Source of the DNA: Papilionanthe hookeriana x Papilionanthe teres
Lineage: Eukaryota; Streptophyta; Magnoliopsida; Asparagales; Orchidaceae
Length of the DNA stretch: 64,000 nt
Assembly: GCA_022702705.1 (NCBI GenBank)
Contig: CM040427.1
Coordinates: 17,941,625 to 18,005,624 of the forward strand
Reading direction: 5' to 3'
Positions 1-10,608 of the stretch are shown here, in pieces. The first letter of the stretch is position 1. The number at the start of each line of letters is the position of its first letter. Made by a program: the position numbers and the translations under genes. Below the pieces are notes generated by a model, which searched no databases, was not told where the DNA came from, and saw only the letters and a program-made list of their open reading frames with translations.

Positions 1-1113
1 ATCATCGTGATGCCCATAGTGCATTCTCCATGCTCCTCACTAAAGTAGTAGTCCTAAAGTTTAAGGTTCAAAAAGCTTTACCACGTGTGTTTCAATATTT
101 TAGTTTTGGTTGTTGTTGTGGTTATGGTTTGGTTTTTTGTTTTGGTTTTATTTGGGGAAATTTTAATTTAATTAAAGCAACGCCGATTAGAATCCCACGG
201 TTCCCCCATTCGAGCACCACCATTTTCTTTCGGATTTACTTAGTCTAAAGAAGTTGTTACACTCATTTAAACTTGGGAAATCTCGTTAGCAATCCTAGGT
301 TACCTCATCCCAGGGATTCCCGTAATCCAAAAGGAGTGATTTAAGGGCGTTCACTAGGTTTAAAAGTGTATGTTTAATTTTAAATTTTTTTTTTTGTTTT
401 AGCTTTGTTTTGTCCTACAGGCATGCATAGTAAAATAAATTGCAGACAAATAAAAGATGATGGAAAATGAAGTGCAGTAAAGTAAATTACTGTAAATAAT
501 CTATAAAAATGTATGTGGGCTTTTGCTACCGCTGTATGATTAGTCCATAAAACATAATATGATTTGCAGGAAGTTTAAATAAATTGTAGGAAAGTAAGCA
601 AGTGTAACCAGAAAAATCCAGTACGAGCGAAGTAGAAAAGTATGTAATAAGAGACGCAAACAAGTAAAAGAAAACCTGCAATCACATGTGGAAAATCAAG
701 ACTAGGTAGAGCTGGACTGTGTGCTTCCCAATTGTGGATAAGAGCTACAAACCCGACAACCTACAGAGCGTAATCATAACCTTGATCCAAATGCTAACAA
801 TGGACCTTTATGAATTTTTTATCAACATTCTTTAATTTTAATTTGACAGTTTTCATGCAAAGTTTGTGTTAACAAGAAAAGGAAATTATGTTTTAGTTTT
901 GTAAAGTAATGTAGTTCACAGGTTAGTCACTCTAATCAAGCTAGGACTGCTAACAACCTAGGAGCGTCAGGGGCAACAATCCCACCAAGAGTCTGTGAAT
1001 AGTATCATAGGCTCTTTCCTCTCCCTTATTGAAGGTCCTATTCTGAAATTTCCACATCATATTGTATCCCTCATTTTAGCACAAATTATCATTATTGTCA
1101 TTGCCATAACCAC
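1..1113 (-). mobile_element. Left visible part of long non-coding element, copy A
   Basis: No coding region is seen here. The stretch aligns by eye with 58,380-59,308 of copy D: both carry the same phrases around 'cccgac..ctac', 'tggacctttat', 'tagtcactctaat' and 'cgtcaggggcaac/cgtcaggggaaac', in the same order. The element continues after the Athila insertion at 14,718 and ends at 18,752. Its other end must lie roughly 0.9 kb to the left of this window, judged from copy D. The sense strand of the family is inferred to be minus here because the TATA box at 17,773-17,780 reads on minus. The 72-residue frame at 30-248 is low-complexity and is not taken as a gene. Confidence 0.75.
1109..1113. 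repeat. Target-site duplication of the Athila-like element, left copy
   Basis: ACCAC directly before the 5' LTR is repeated exactly at 14,718-14,722 after the 3' LTR. Five-base duplications are normal for Ty3/gypsy integration. Removing the element and one ACCAC joins 'ccataaccac' to 'ctagatctcag', which matches the uninterrupted sequence in copy D near 59,303-59,322. Confidence 0.93.
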
Positions 1114-1291
1114 TGATCACAGAAAAATACATCAAGAAATTCATATCTATTTTTGATGAAATTGCACTTTAAAGAAAGGTATTTTCTTTATTTTATTGCA
1201 GGGATAAAGATTTATAAGTGATGGAAGCAAAAAGCATGAAATTGAGCAAATTTGGATCAAAAAGGAGGAAATTCATGCAAATATAACTACT

Positions 1292-1465
1292 TCGCGGACG
1301 GCGAGATCGAGGCCGCCGACGGCGCGATCGTGAGGAGAAATTTCTGAAGGAATTATAACTACCTCGCCGACAGCGAGCCAGAGCCAGCCAACAGCGAGAT
1401 CGCACGGTTTGAAGACCTTCTAGAAGCCCCGCCGACGGCGAGGTCGTTTCCAGCCGACAGCGAGC
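1292..1465. repeat. GC-rich palindrome cluster in 5' LTR
   Basis: Several copies of the near-palindrome CTCGCCGACGGCGAG and variants (CCGCCGACGGCG, CTCGCCGACAGCGAG) lie in otherwise AT-rich sequence. The same motif recurs at 8,292-8,400, 10,104-10,252 and 13,322-13,495. Function unknown; each copy could form a small hairpin. Confidence 0.85.
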
Positions 1466-1544
1466 TAGTTCAAAATGCATATACATTGAACCCTGGACAC
1501 TTTTTGAAGAGGTGTTTAAGCACCCTTGGACCTTTGCCTACCTC

Positions 1545-1552
1545 TATAAATA
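1545..1552 (+). promoter_or_regulatory. TATA box of the 5' LTR
   Basis: TATAAATA sits inside CTCTATAAATAGAG, about 430 bases into the LTR, with no better candidate nearby. It is the likely core promoter for the genomic RNA. The corresponding site in the 3' LTR (about 13,574) reads TATAACATGAGG, so the downstream copy is damaged. Confidence 0.75.
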
Positions 1553-2689
1553 GAGGACGAATTTTAGTCATTAGTGTGTGTCTATTTTAGAGAGTCTTAG
1601 TCTCTTTTCATTTTCTTAAGTGTCATTTGTGTGAGTTTAATTTAGTTTGAGTGTGTTTAGTGAGTTCATTAGTTTAATTGAGTGCTATTTAGTTTGCTGT
1701 ACTAGAAGGAAAAGTCAAAGGAACTTCAAGGAGTCTGCTTGGGGAGGAAATTAAGATAAGTATCTTTGTTTATTGTTGTTAACTTTAAATGAAATGCATG
1801 CTTTGTTTTATTCCCATGCATTCTGAGTAGTTTTCTTAGTCTTTCTCCTTGTTTATGAAAATTATGCGGATTGATGAAATTAAATAAAAGCACCTAATAT
1901 AATATAAATAAATTGTGATAATTTTTACTTAAAACTTAATTTACTTTCAATCCGACGAATCGAGTAGTTAAAATATGTTGAATTATCAACTATAGTAAAA
2001 ATTACATCCAATATTCAGGGAAGTCAAAAGCCTTGGAAGGTGGGTGCAAATAAATAGTGAAATATTAATTATCGGGCGTAGAAGTGGATATTTTAGTGTG
2101 ACAGACTAAAATACTCAATTCGGTCCCACTGTTTGAGAGCTGAAGTGTAGATGTTAGCCCTCAGGTGAGGGGAACGTGGGAGCTCTGAAGTGGCAGCCAG
2201 TATCCTCCCGCCTAGCCGCAGATTCAGTAATCAAACATAGGATTAGTCAATGTTCTTTGCACCTGGACCAAAGGGTAAAGAATAGGAATGCTCCTATTTG
2301 TCACAATACAATTTAAAAATTTCTATTTAAATTTATCATTCACTTAATTTTCTAAAAACAAGGAGAAGGATACTTTTTCTAAATTATTTAAATCAACTTA
2401 TTTCAAGCATTAGTTTACTTTAGTTTATTATAGTTACTTTGAATTTCTGTTCACTTTATTAGTAAGTGATTCCTTTAAATTTAGCTGAAAACAAATCTGT
2501 TAAAAACTTCCCTGTGGGATCGATAACCAGGACTCCACTAGAGCCCTGTATTACTTGATACAATACGTATACTTGCGTAGAATCCACATTATATATTACA
2601 TCATATATCTATATTTAAAGCGGAATCAAGTTTTTGGTGTCGTTGCTATAAACATAAATTTTATACATCTTAAAAGTGGGTCAAGTTTT

Positions 2690-2707
2690 TGGCGCCGTTG
2701 CCAGGGA
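2690..2707 (+). other. Primer binding site, tRNA-Asp type
   Basis: TGGCGCCGTTGCCAGGGA begins six bases after the LTR end. From general knowledge, it is complementary to the 3' end of plant tRNA-Asp except for one base (CCAGGGA instead of CCGGGGA). This primer type is common in Athila elements. Minus-strand DNA synthesis would start here. Confidence 0.85.
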
Positions 2708-2759
2708 AGTAAAGAAATTATTTACTAAAGTAACGGACTATTTTATTTTATAAAATTGT

Positions 2760-4560
2760 ATGCGAAAATTTGGAAACGAAAATTTAATGCCTTACGATTC
2801 AGAATTAGAGCGTACAATTAAAAGAATTAGAAAACAAAAAAGAGAAATTATAAATTTAACACAAATGGCAAATATACTCGAAAATGAAAATATCAATCAA
2901 CCAAGACCATTACGAGATTATGACAACCCTACATTAGATGAAATTCATTTAACTATTCAAAACCCCGATGTAGTGCTTAATTCATTCGAACTTAAACTCC
3001 GCAATTATCCAAATGGTACAAAATAATCAATTTAGTGGTTCACCTACTCGAAGATCCTAATTTACATCTTGCTAGTTTTTTAGAACTATGTGCTACTTTC
3101 AAATATGAAGGAGTATCTAACGATGCTATTAGACTTAGACTTTTTCCTTTTTCTTTAAGGGATAAAGTGAAAATGTGGTTAAATTCGTTAGCACCTGGAT
3201 CTATTAAAACTTGGGGAGAATTATCACAAAAATTTCTATCCAAATATTTTCCACCATCTAAAACTGCTAAGCTTAGAAATGATATAACTTCTTTTAGTCA
3301 GTTCGATGGAGAGTCAATATATGAATCTTGGGAGAGATTTAAAGAACTTCTTAGGAAATGCCCACATCATGCGTTACCGTATCGGTTAATTATCCAAACT
3401 TTTTATAATGGATTAGTAGGATCTTTAAGATCAATCATCGATGTTGCTTCTTGGAGGATAATTAATGTCAAAACCATTTGATGAAGCCTATGCACTAATC
3501 GAAGAAATGGCAACAAATAATTTTCAATGGCTCGCCGATAGAATGAATCAAAAAAATAGCTAGTATTCATGAAAATGATGCAATATCTATGTTAGCTTCA
3601 CAAATCGCCGTCGTATCTAAAAAATTAGATCATTTTGGAATGAATTACTCTCCAACTATATCGAAGAAAATTCATCTCGGACAACTTATAGAATCCCAAT
3701 CTCAATATGAAACAATTAATGCCATTAACAACAAACCCAATAATCCTTATGCAAATTATTATAATCCTGGATGGAAAAATCATCCTAATTTTAATTGGAA
3801 TAATAATACAACTAATCAACCTTGGATGAATAATATGACACAACAATTAGGAAATCCATCTAATCAAGGAAATCCTAATTATAAACCTAATTATCCACCT
3901 GGATTTAATAATAATAACCCTCAATTTAAAGATAAGAAATTATCTATAGAAGAATTAATATTAAATATGGGCCAACATTTACAAAACCAAGGAAATCAAT
4001 TACAAATACAAGAAAACCAATTACAAAATCAAGGGACAGCTATCAAAAATATTGAAAATCAACTTGGACATATCGCTACTGCACTTAATAATAGAAAACC
4101 TGGAACATTTCCTAGTAATGTGGAAATAAATCCCAAAGACAAGAGAAATGAACAAATTAAAGCGATACAATTACGAAGTGGAAAAGAATTAGAACCTCGA
4201 ATTCAGAAAGAAATTGAAAGTCAAAAAGAAGAAGTGGAAATTGAAAAGGAAAAGAATCAACAAGATCCAAACTTAGAAAATCCGTTAATACCAATGAAAA
4301 TTTCTGTTGAAAAACCTCCACCACCATTTCCTCAACGACTAATTCAACATAAAAAAGACAAACAATTTGCTAAATTCCTTGTAATTTTGAAGAAATTAAC
4401 GATAAATATTCATTTCGTAGAAGCTTTAGAACAGATGCCAAACTATGTAAAATTCATGAAAGATATTTTAATTAAAAAAAGAAAATTTACTGATAATGAA
4501 ATGGTTGCACTTAGTGAAGAGTGTAGTGCTATTATTCGAAAAAACTTCCCGAAAAATTAA
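2760..4560 (+). pseudogene. gag: gag (capsid/nucleocapsid) of Athila-like element, frameshifted
   Basis: Three reading-frame pieces make up the gene: 2,760-3,026, 3,035-3,481 and 3,589-4,560. The second piece carries the retrotransposon gag domain (recognisable stretch FSLRDKVKMWLNSLAPGSI, then FLSKYFPP and a YESWERFKELLRKCPHH region). The third piece is Asn/Gln-rich, with a run of near-identical QENQLQNQ repeats likely to be coiled coil, followed by a conserved AIQLRSGKELE tail typical of Athila gag. No CCHC zinc knuckle is visible. Frameshifts fall near 3,027 and 3,482-3,560, the latter with in-frame stops (tag near 3,560). The product would normally package the RNA into virus-like particles in the cytoplasm. 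Confidence 0.88.
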
Positions 4561-5189
4561 AAGATCCTGGTAGTTTCACTATACCTCGCGCTATCGGAGA
4601 AAAATTATATGGAAAAACTTTGTGTGACTTAGGAGCAAGCATCAATCTAATGCCTCTATCAATTTTCAAGAGATTTGGATTGGGAGAAATTTCACCTACT
4701 TCGATAACTCTTCGACTAATCGACCGTTCATTACATATTCTAAGGGAGTTATTGAAGATGTATTAGTAAAAGTGGATAAATTTATCTTCCTCGTAGATTT
4801 TATTGTTCAAGATATGGAGGAAGATAAGGAAATTCATATCATTTTGGGAAGACCATTTTTAGCCACTCGGAAAAGCTATGATCGATGTTCGTAAAGGAGA
4901 ATTAACTATGAGAGTAAATGACCAAAAAGTAACTTTTAATATTGCTAAATCAATGAAATATCCTGCGCTAGAAAAAGATGATCATTTACAAAAAGAACAT
5001 TTTAAAGAATATTATGAAGAAAAATTAGAAAAAGAAAATATTGAATTAATTGAAAAATCTGAGATAAATAAAGAACTAGATTATATTCAAGAGAAATTTG
5101 AATTTTTGGATAACACGAAAAATACTGAAAAAAATATAGTTCCATCAATTATTAAACCTCCCGATCTTCGAGTTAAAAATGTTACCTAA
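4561..5189 (+). pseudogene. Aspartic protease region of pol, frameshifted
   Basis: The active-site region reads CDLGASINLMPLSIF (Asp codon at 4,626-4,628), the usual Athila form of the DT/SGA motif. Upstream GSFTIP is followed by Arg where relatives usually have Cys. A frameshift near 4,735 moves the following conserved block (ILGRPFLAT-like) to another frame. The C-terminal piece is open from 4,878 (IDVRKGELTMRVNDQKVTF) to 5,189. The protease would cleave Gag-Pol; in this state it is not expected to be made intact. Confidence 0.85.
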
Positions 5190-6754
5190 TCATTTAAAAT
5201 ATGCTTACTTAGGTAATTCTTCAACTCTACCAGTTATTATTTCATCCGAATTAAATGAATCTCAAGAAAAAAACTTTTAGATACGTTAAAAAAATATAAG
5301 AAAATTTTTGGTTGGACTTTAGCAGATATTAAAGGAATTAGTCCTTCAATCTATATGCACAGAATTATTTTAGATAATGAACATAAACCTAAAGCCGATC
5401 CACAAAGGAGATTAAATCCGATAATGAAAGAAGTAGTCAAGAAAAAAAATTTTAAAATGGTTAGATAATGGTATTATATATCCTATTTCGACGATGCTTG
5501 CAGGTAAGCCCAATTCATCGTGTACCTAAAAAGGAGGGGTGATCGTCAAAGCTAATGAAAATAATGATCTTATCCCTATAAGACAAGTTACTGGATGGCG
5601 AATATGTATTGATTATAGAAAATTAAACACATCCACTAGAAAAGATCACTTCCCTTTACCATTTCTAGACCAGATGTTAGATACATTAGCCGGACATAAG
5701 TATTTTTGTTTCTTAGATGGATATACCTGTTATCATCAAATACAAATTGCTCCTGAGGATCAAGATAAAACTACATTTACTAGTTCTTATGGAACTTTCA
5801 CTTTTCGAAGAATGCCTTTTGGATTATGTAATGCACCTGCAACATTCCAAAGATGTATGATGTCTATATTTAGTAAATTAATTGATAATGGAATAAAAGT
5901 ATTTATGGATGATTTCTCTGTATTTGGAACAACATTTGACACATGCTTAAATCATCTTGAAAAAGTATTTGAAGTATGTGAGAAAACTAATTTAGTTCTT
6001 AATTGGGAGAAATGTCAATTTATAATTACAGGCGGCATTGTATTAGGGCATAAAATTTCGGAAAAAGGCATGGAAGTAGACCCTGCAAAAATTCAAGTAA
6101 TAGCTAAATTACCACCTCCAATTACGGTAAAAGGGGTAAGAAGTTTTCTTGGACATGCTGGATTTTCCAGGCGTTATATTAAAGATTTTTCAAAAATTAC
6201 TAAACCTCTATGCCAACTTCTTGAAAAGGACAAGAAATTTGAATTTACAACCGAATGCCCGAATGCTTTCGAATTATTAAAAGAGAAATTAATTACGACA
6301 CCTATAATAGTTTCACCTAATTGGGAGAAATCATTTGAGCTTATGTGTGATGCTAGTGATTATGCTATAGGAGCAGTCTTAGGCAAAGATATGATAAGAT
6401 TTTTAAAGTTATATATTATGCTAAGTAAACTCGTAAATGATGTTGAAATAAATTATACGATTCATCGAAAGAGAATTATTAGCGAGTTGTATATGCTTTT
6501 AATAAATTTCGACATTATCTAATAGGAACTAAATGTATTGTGCATACTCGATCATTCTCGCTATAAAATATTTAATGCAAAAGAAAGATTCTAAACCAAG
6601 ATTAATCGGATGGATATTATTAATGCAAGAATTTGATTTTGAGATAGTTAACAAAAAGGGAACCGATAATCAAATTGTCGATCATTTATCAAGATTAGAA
6701 AATCATGAATTATCTAATATTGATAATGAAATTTTAGACAGCTTTTCCCGATGA
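5190..6754 (+). pseudogene. Reverse transcriptase and RNase H region of pol, interrupted
   Basis: The N-terminal part of RT (5,197-5,538) is broken by stops near 5,277, 5,466 and 5,527. The main open piece is 5,539-6,522. It shows the RT palm motifs WRICIDYRKLN, RRMPFGLCNAPATFQ and VFMDDFSVFG (the catalytic FMDD box, about residues 122-125), then the connection and the RNase H start MCDASDYAIGAVLG. After a frameshift at about 6,390-6,530, RNase H resumes in 6,533-6,754, ending in VNKKGTDNQIVDHLSRLEN, a conserved closing motif of this domain. The RT core residues look intact; the breaks are in the flanks. Confidence 0.92.
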
Positions 6755-8076
6755 ACAACTTTATAATATTAATGAGTTGAAAATACCTTGGTATGCTGAT
6801 ATAGTAAATTATATTATAAGTGACATTTTACCACCTATGTTAACTTTGTAACAACAGAAAAACTTCATTCACGATACTAAATCATATTTTTGGGATGAAC
6901 CATACTTATATAAGCAATGTAAGGATCTAATTATTAGAAGATGCGTGCCTTATGAAGAAACTGAACCAATCATTCAAAAATGTCATGACTCGATTTTGGA
7001 GGACATTTTGGGACGTATAAAACCGCATATAAAATTCTACAATCCGGATTCTACTGGCCTACTCTATTTAGAGATGTATATAGATATATAAAAACCTGCG
7101 ATAAATGCTAAAGAGTAGGAAACATATCAAGAAAAATGAAATGCCTCTGAATTTTATATTAGAAGTTGAAATTTTTGATGTTTGGGGATTAAATTTCATG
7201 GCACCTTTTATTCCGTCATTTGGAAACTCATATATATTAGTAGTTGTTGATTATGTTTCCAAATGGATTGAAGCACAAGCTTTATCTAGGTGTGATGCTA
7301 AAAGTGTTTCAAAATTTTTAATGAAAAATATTTTTACTAGATTTGGAATGTCGAGAGTGATTATCACTGACGGAGGAACTCATTTTAGAAACAAATATAT
7401 TCACAAACTAGTAGAAAAGTATAATATTATGCATAAGATATCAATCGCTTATCATCCACAAACTAGTGGATTAGTCGAAGTTTCTAATCGAGAAATTAAG
7501 CGTATATTAGAAAAGTCTGTAAATCCTAATAGATCAGACTGGTCTATAAGACTAGACACTGCATTATGGGCATACAGGACTGCTTATAAAACTCCGATTG
7601 GAATGACTCCTTACAGGCTTATATATGGAAAAACTTGCCACTTACCAGCTGAATTAGAACATAAAGCATATTGGGCGATTAAAGAATTTAATTATAATAT
7701 GAAAGAAGCTGGTGAGAAGAGATTGTTGCAATTAAATGAATTGGAAGAACTAAGAAACGAATCATATGATAATGATAGGTTTTATAAAGAAAGGATGAAA
7801 TTATGGCATGATCAAAAAATTAATCAGAGAAATTTTGAACTAGGACAAGAAGTTTTGCTTTATAATACTAGATTAAAATTATTTCCTGGGAAATTGAAAT
7901 CTCGATGGTTAGGACCTTTCACCATAACTCAAATATTTTCATATGGAACTATAGAAATTGAAGATCCAAAAACAGGACATAGATTTAAAGTAAATGGACA
8001 TAGATTAAAACCATATTTCGAAAATAGAAGACCAAATTTTAAAGAGGTTTTAATGCTTAGTCAACCTGAACACTAA
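6755..8076 (+). pseudogene. Integrase region of pol
   Basis: The N-terminal zinc-binding part (6,755-7,104) is scrambled by stops and shifts; traces such as IHDTKSYFWDEPYLYK and RRCVPYEE remain. The catalytic core is open from 7,105 to 8,076: first Asp in FDVWGLNFMAPF, second Asp in VIITDGGTHF, and the Glu in SGLVEVSNREIKR, so the DDE triad is present. The C-terminal part has ELGQEVLLYNTRLKLFPGK and LKSRWLGPF, the usual GPY/F-like module. No chromodomain follows, which separates this from chromoviruses. The frame ends at 8,074-8,076, directly before a conserved structured spacer. Confidence 0.92.
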
Positions 8077-8082
8077 CTGAAT

Positions 8083-8135
8083 TAGGTCGGGCTAACGACG
8101 TTAAACCAAGCGCTTTATGGGAGGCAACCCATAGT
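8083..8135 (+). other. Structured spacer motif directly after pol
   Basis: Starting seven bases after the integrase stop there is a block with two self-complementary parts: AAGCGCTT (8,108-8,115) and ATGGG-aggcaa-CCCAT (8,117-8,132), a five-base-pair stem with a six-base loop. From memory of plant repeats, a very similar block follows pol in many Athila elements, which suggests an RNA-level role. The role is not established from this sequence. Confidence 0.6.
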
Positions 8136-8291
8136 AGTCTTTTATTTTTAAATGTCTACATATTAGTGAGTCTATATTATTAAAACAGATCTTACTACTC
8201 AAATTTTTATTAGAATCATCACAAAATTGAACCTATTGGATGAGATCAGAAAATATTCGGATTAGAGCGAAAACGGGCGATTTTTACGAAT

Positions 8292-8400
8292 CTCGCCGAC
8301 AGCGAGCCCGAGCCCGCTGACAGCGAGATCGTGGACCATTACTTCATTCAGTTTTATAACTAAGTCACCGACGGCGAGGAACTTCCCGCCGACGGCGAGG
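8292..8400. repeat. GC-rich palindrome cluster before first extra ORF
   Basis: About four copies of CTCGCCGAC(A/G)GCGAG-type motifs lie between pol and the first extra ORF, resembling those in the LTRs. The flanking sequence is AT-rich and non-coding. Confidence 0.82.
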
Positions 8401-8509
8401 CAGTTGAAATTTTGGTTTCTTAAAAATTTTTCGTGCGGTTTTGGACGGATCTAAGCCATTCCTTCGTAAGAAGTTATTCCAAATCTGATTTTACACCATT
8501 TTCTTCCTT

Positions 8510-8511
8510 AG
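8510..8511 (+). promoter_or_regulatory. Candidate splice acceptor upstream of extra ORF 1
   Basis: A pyrimidine-rich run TTTTCTTCCTTAG ends at 8,511, 32 bases before the ATG at 8,544. Such a site would allow the extra ORF to be expressed from a spliced RNA, as proposed for env-like ORFs of Athila elements. The donor is not identified; a nearby GTAAGAAG at 8,466 is too close for a normal plant intron. Confidence 0.4.
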
Positions 8512-8543
8512 GAACGACTAGAGACCAATCCATTCCATCCAAA

Positions 8544-9701
8544 ATGGCCTCCAAATTCCTAGAAACCACAAAAACTGAAGTTTTCAACTGGAGAAAATTC
8601 GTCGGTTCGGAGGCACGCCGAATCTTCAACAAAGGCTTGATGAAGAAAAGACTTATCAAAGAAAGAGGATTTGTCAATAGAGGAGTAGATAATTCTACTA
8701 CAAAAATCGAAGAAATGATTGCACAGCGGCATTGGGAGGTATTTTGTTATACAACTTCCACTGTAGTTATACCAGTAGTTAAAGAGTTTTACTCTAATTT
8801 ACATACGATCAACAATGGAAATGTGTACGTCAGAGGAAGATGGGTAACATTTACTCCTGCAAGAGTAAATGAATTGTTTTCTATAGAAAATACCTCTGTT
8901 TGTCATTATTCCAACTTTGTGCCTTCAAGATACAATAGGAACGAGATCTACAGATACCTAACCGATGAACCGGATGATTGGGAGTTACGAGAAGACGGAT
9001 ATGTCAGTTTTTCTGCATCACTTCTAAACCCTGTCTCAAAGCACTGGCATTTCTATATATCATCAAAATTATTACCTACCATGAGAGTAAATAAAGTTTC
9101 AAAGGAATGCGCTATTTTAAACTACTGTATTCAAATTGGATTACCTATCAATGTTGGATCAATAATAGTGAAGTCCGCATTGGGATTAATCGTGCATGGG
9201 TCGTTGCATGGACTTGGACACCCATCTACTATATTTGCTTTATGCGATCAAGTACCAAGTTTCTTATGAGGCTTGGGAAAAAGTACTTTGACCATGGAAA
9301 CCCCTGGATCCTACCGATATGTTTCCCACTTTGGATAACAATGATGAGATCACCGTTATTTCGACGATGCATCACGGAACAATCCTTTAGCAAGGCCCTT
9401 TATCGATAAGAGTAATTTCATTCCGAAGAAGATTAAAGGATTGGAGAAAGAATTGCAAAATGTGATGAATTCCATCGACAACATCTCCGATATGTTCGAT
9501 CATATTGATTGGAGAATGAAGGAGCACTTTGATCATACCTGGACATCCGGAGGCCAGTTTTATTCATCTACTAAGACGAAAGGATGGATTAATGAAGAAT
9601 CTACTGCAGAATTCCCTTTTAGGCCTTTCTACAATTTATTTGTGCACCTGCGTCGCATCAAAAATATCAGAGAAGATGTTAGTTCAGACACTGAAGAGTA
9701 G
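8544..9701 (+). pseudogene. Extra ORF module 1 downstream of pol (putative plant transposon protein, PF20167-like)
   Basis: The frame is open to 9,269, is then shifted, and resumes at 9,441-9,701. I chose the ATG at 8,544 (MASKFLETTK...) because it follows the candidate splice acceptor; the frame is open further upstream, from 8,433. The conserved part is around VVIPVVKEFYSNLHTINNG and VYVRGRWVTFTPARVNELF. This resembles the domain annotated as 'putative plant transposon protein' (PF20167) in Ty3/gypsy elements. The C-terminal piece is acidic/charged and helical (DNISDMFDHIDWRMKEHFDH). Function unknown. It is homologous in layout to the second module at 10,609-11,798. No membrane segment or signal peptide typical of an envelope protein is obvious. 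Confidence 0.7.
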
Positions 9702-10103
9702 GAAAGATTTCTATGTTTTTGTTATATTTGTATATATATGTGTGTGTTTGATTTGGAGTTAAGTTTTATTATGAGTCGAACTTTGATTTGATCATCTCAG
9801 ATTTGATGAGATTATTTGTAAATGGTTATGTCTCAGCATTTAGAGTGTTGTGGTTTGGATTGCGATGCTGAGTATTATGGATTTTAAAATTTAAGTTAAG
9901 TATGTGTGAAGTTGTCAGTGTGAAAATTGTAAGTTTCATGGATTTCATTTATAAAGTTATATTGTTTGTGTTGTGTGACTTTTTGTTCGTATAAGTATCT
10001 AATCTTCGTATTATTATTAAATTAAGTGATCGGAAGATTGATTAAGGGCAATTCGAGGTTAAAAATGATTGACGAATTTCAAAAATTGAAAATTTTTTGG
10101 AAC
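9702..10103. other. Non-coding spacer between the two extra ORF modules
   Basis: GT-rich, AT-rich sequence with no supported ORF. It may be the 3' untranslated part of module 1. Nothing else recognised. Confidence 0.5.
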
Positions 10104-10252
10104 CTCGCCGACGGCGAGAATTATCTCGTCGACAGCGAGAAAACCCGCTGACAGCGAGACCGAGCTCGCCGACGGCGGATTTTTCCTGAAACTTTTGCCT
10201 TATGAAATTAATTAGCTCGCCGACAGCGAGAAAAATCTCGCTGACAGCGAGA
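10104..10252. repeat. GC-rich palindrome cluster before second extra ORF
   Basis: About six copies of CTCGCCGAC(A/G)GCGAG-like motifs. This is the second internal cluster and it also lies immediately upstream of an extra ORF module, so the cluster and the ORF seem to form a repeated unit. Confidence 0.82.
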
Positions 10253-10399
10253 ACGCGAAAAGACCTATATTTGACCAGTCAACCGACACTATTCATCATC
10301 CCTTTCCTCAAATTTTCGAAAAAACTGACCTAGGGCTTGAGAGATCTCAGATTTGAAGCAATTTCAACACTTTTTAACACCGGATTTCATCTTCCATTG

Positions 10400-10600
10400 G
10401 TAAGAGCTTCACTCTTATGCAAAAATTTTTTATTTTCACCATGAATTTCTTCTACATTGGGATATTTTGAAAAATTTTGAAATGTGAAGAAAATACTTGG
10501 AAGAATTTCATAGAAATTGATTTAAATGGATTTTAGTTGTTGTAGAAAGCCTTCTTAGTAATATTTTGGAGTTTAGTTAAAATTTTTGTAAATTTCACAG
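10400..10600 (+). other. Candidate 5'-UTR intron of extra ORF 2
   Basis: The donor CATTG|GTAAGAG at 10,400 and acceptor AAATTTCACAG ending at 10,600 enclose 201 T-rich bases. The ATG of the second extra ORF is eight bases further on (ATCGAGAAATGG). Size and base composition are right for a plant intron. Confidence 0.5.
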
Positions 10601-10608
10601 ATCGAGAA

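Larger units (their letters stand above)
1114..2683 (+). repeat. 5' LTR of Athila-like element
   Basis: It begins TGATCAC and ends GGGTCA, giving the usual TG...CA ends. It matches 13,144-14,717 almost throughout. It contains a cluster of short GC-rich palindromes at 1,292-1,465, a TATA box at 1,545-1,552, and a degenerate second copy of the primer-site sequence shortly before its 3' end (2,626-2,648). No protein is encoded; the minus-strand 97-residue frame at 1,193-1,486 is produced by the GC-rich palindromes. Confidence 0.93.

Noticed and set aside
8466..8511. A 46-base intron before extra ORF 1
   Set aside because: Donor and acceptor look good, but the length is below the practical minimum for plant introns.
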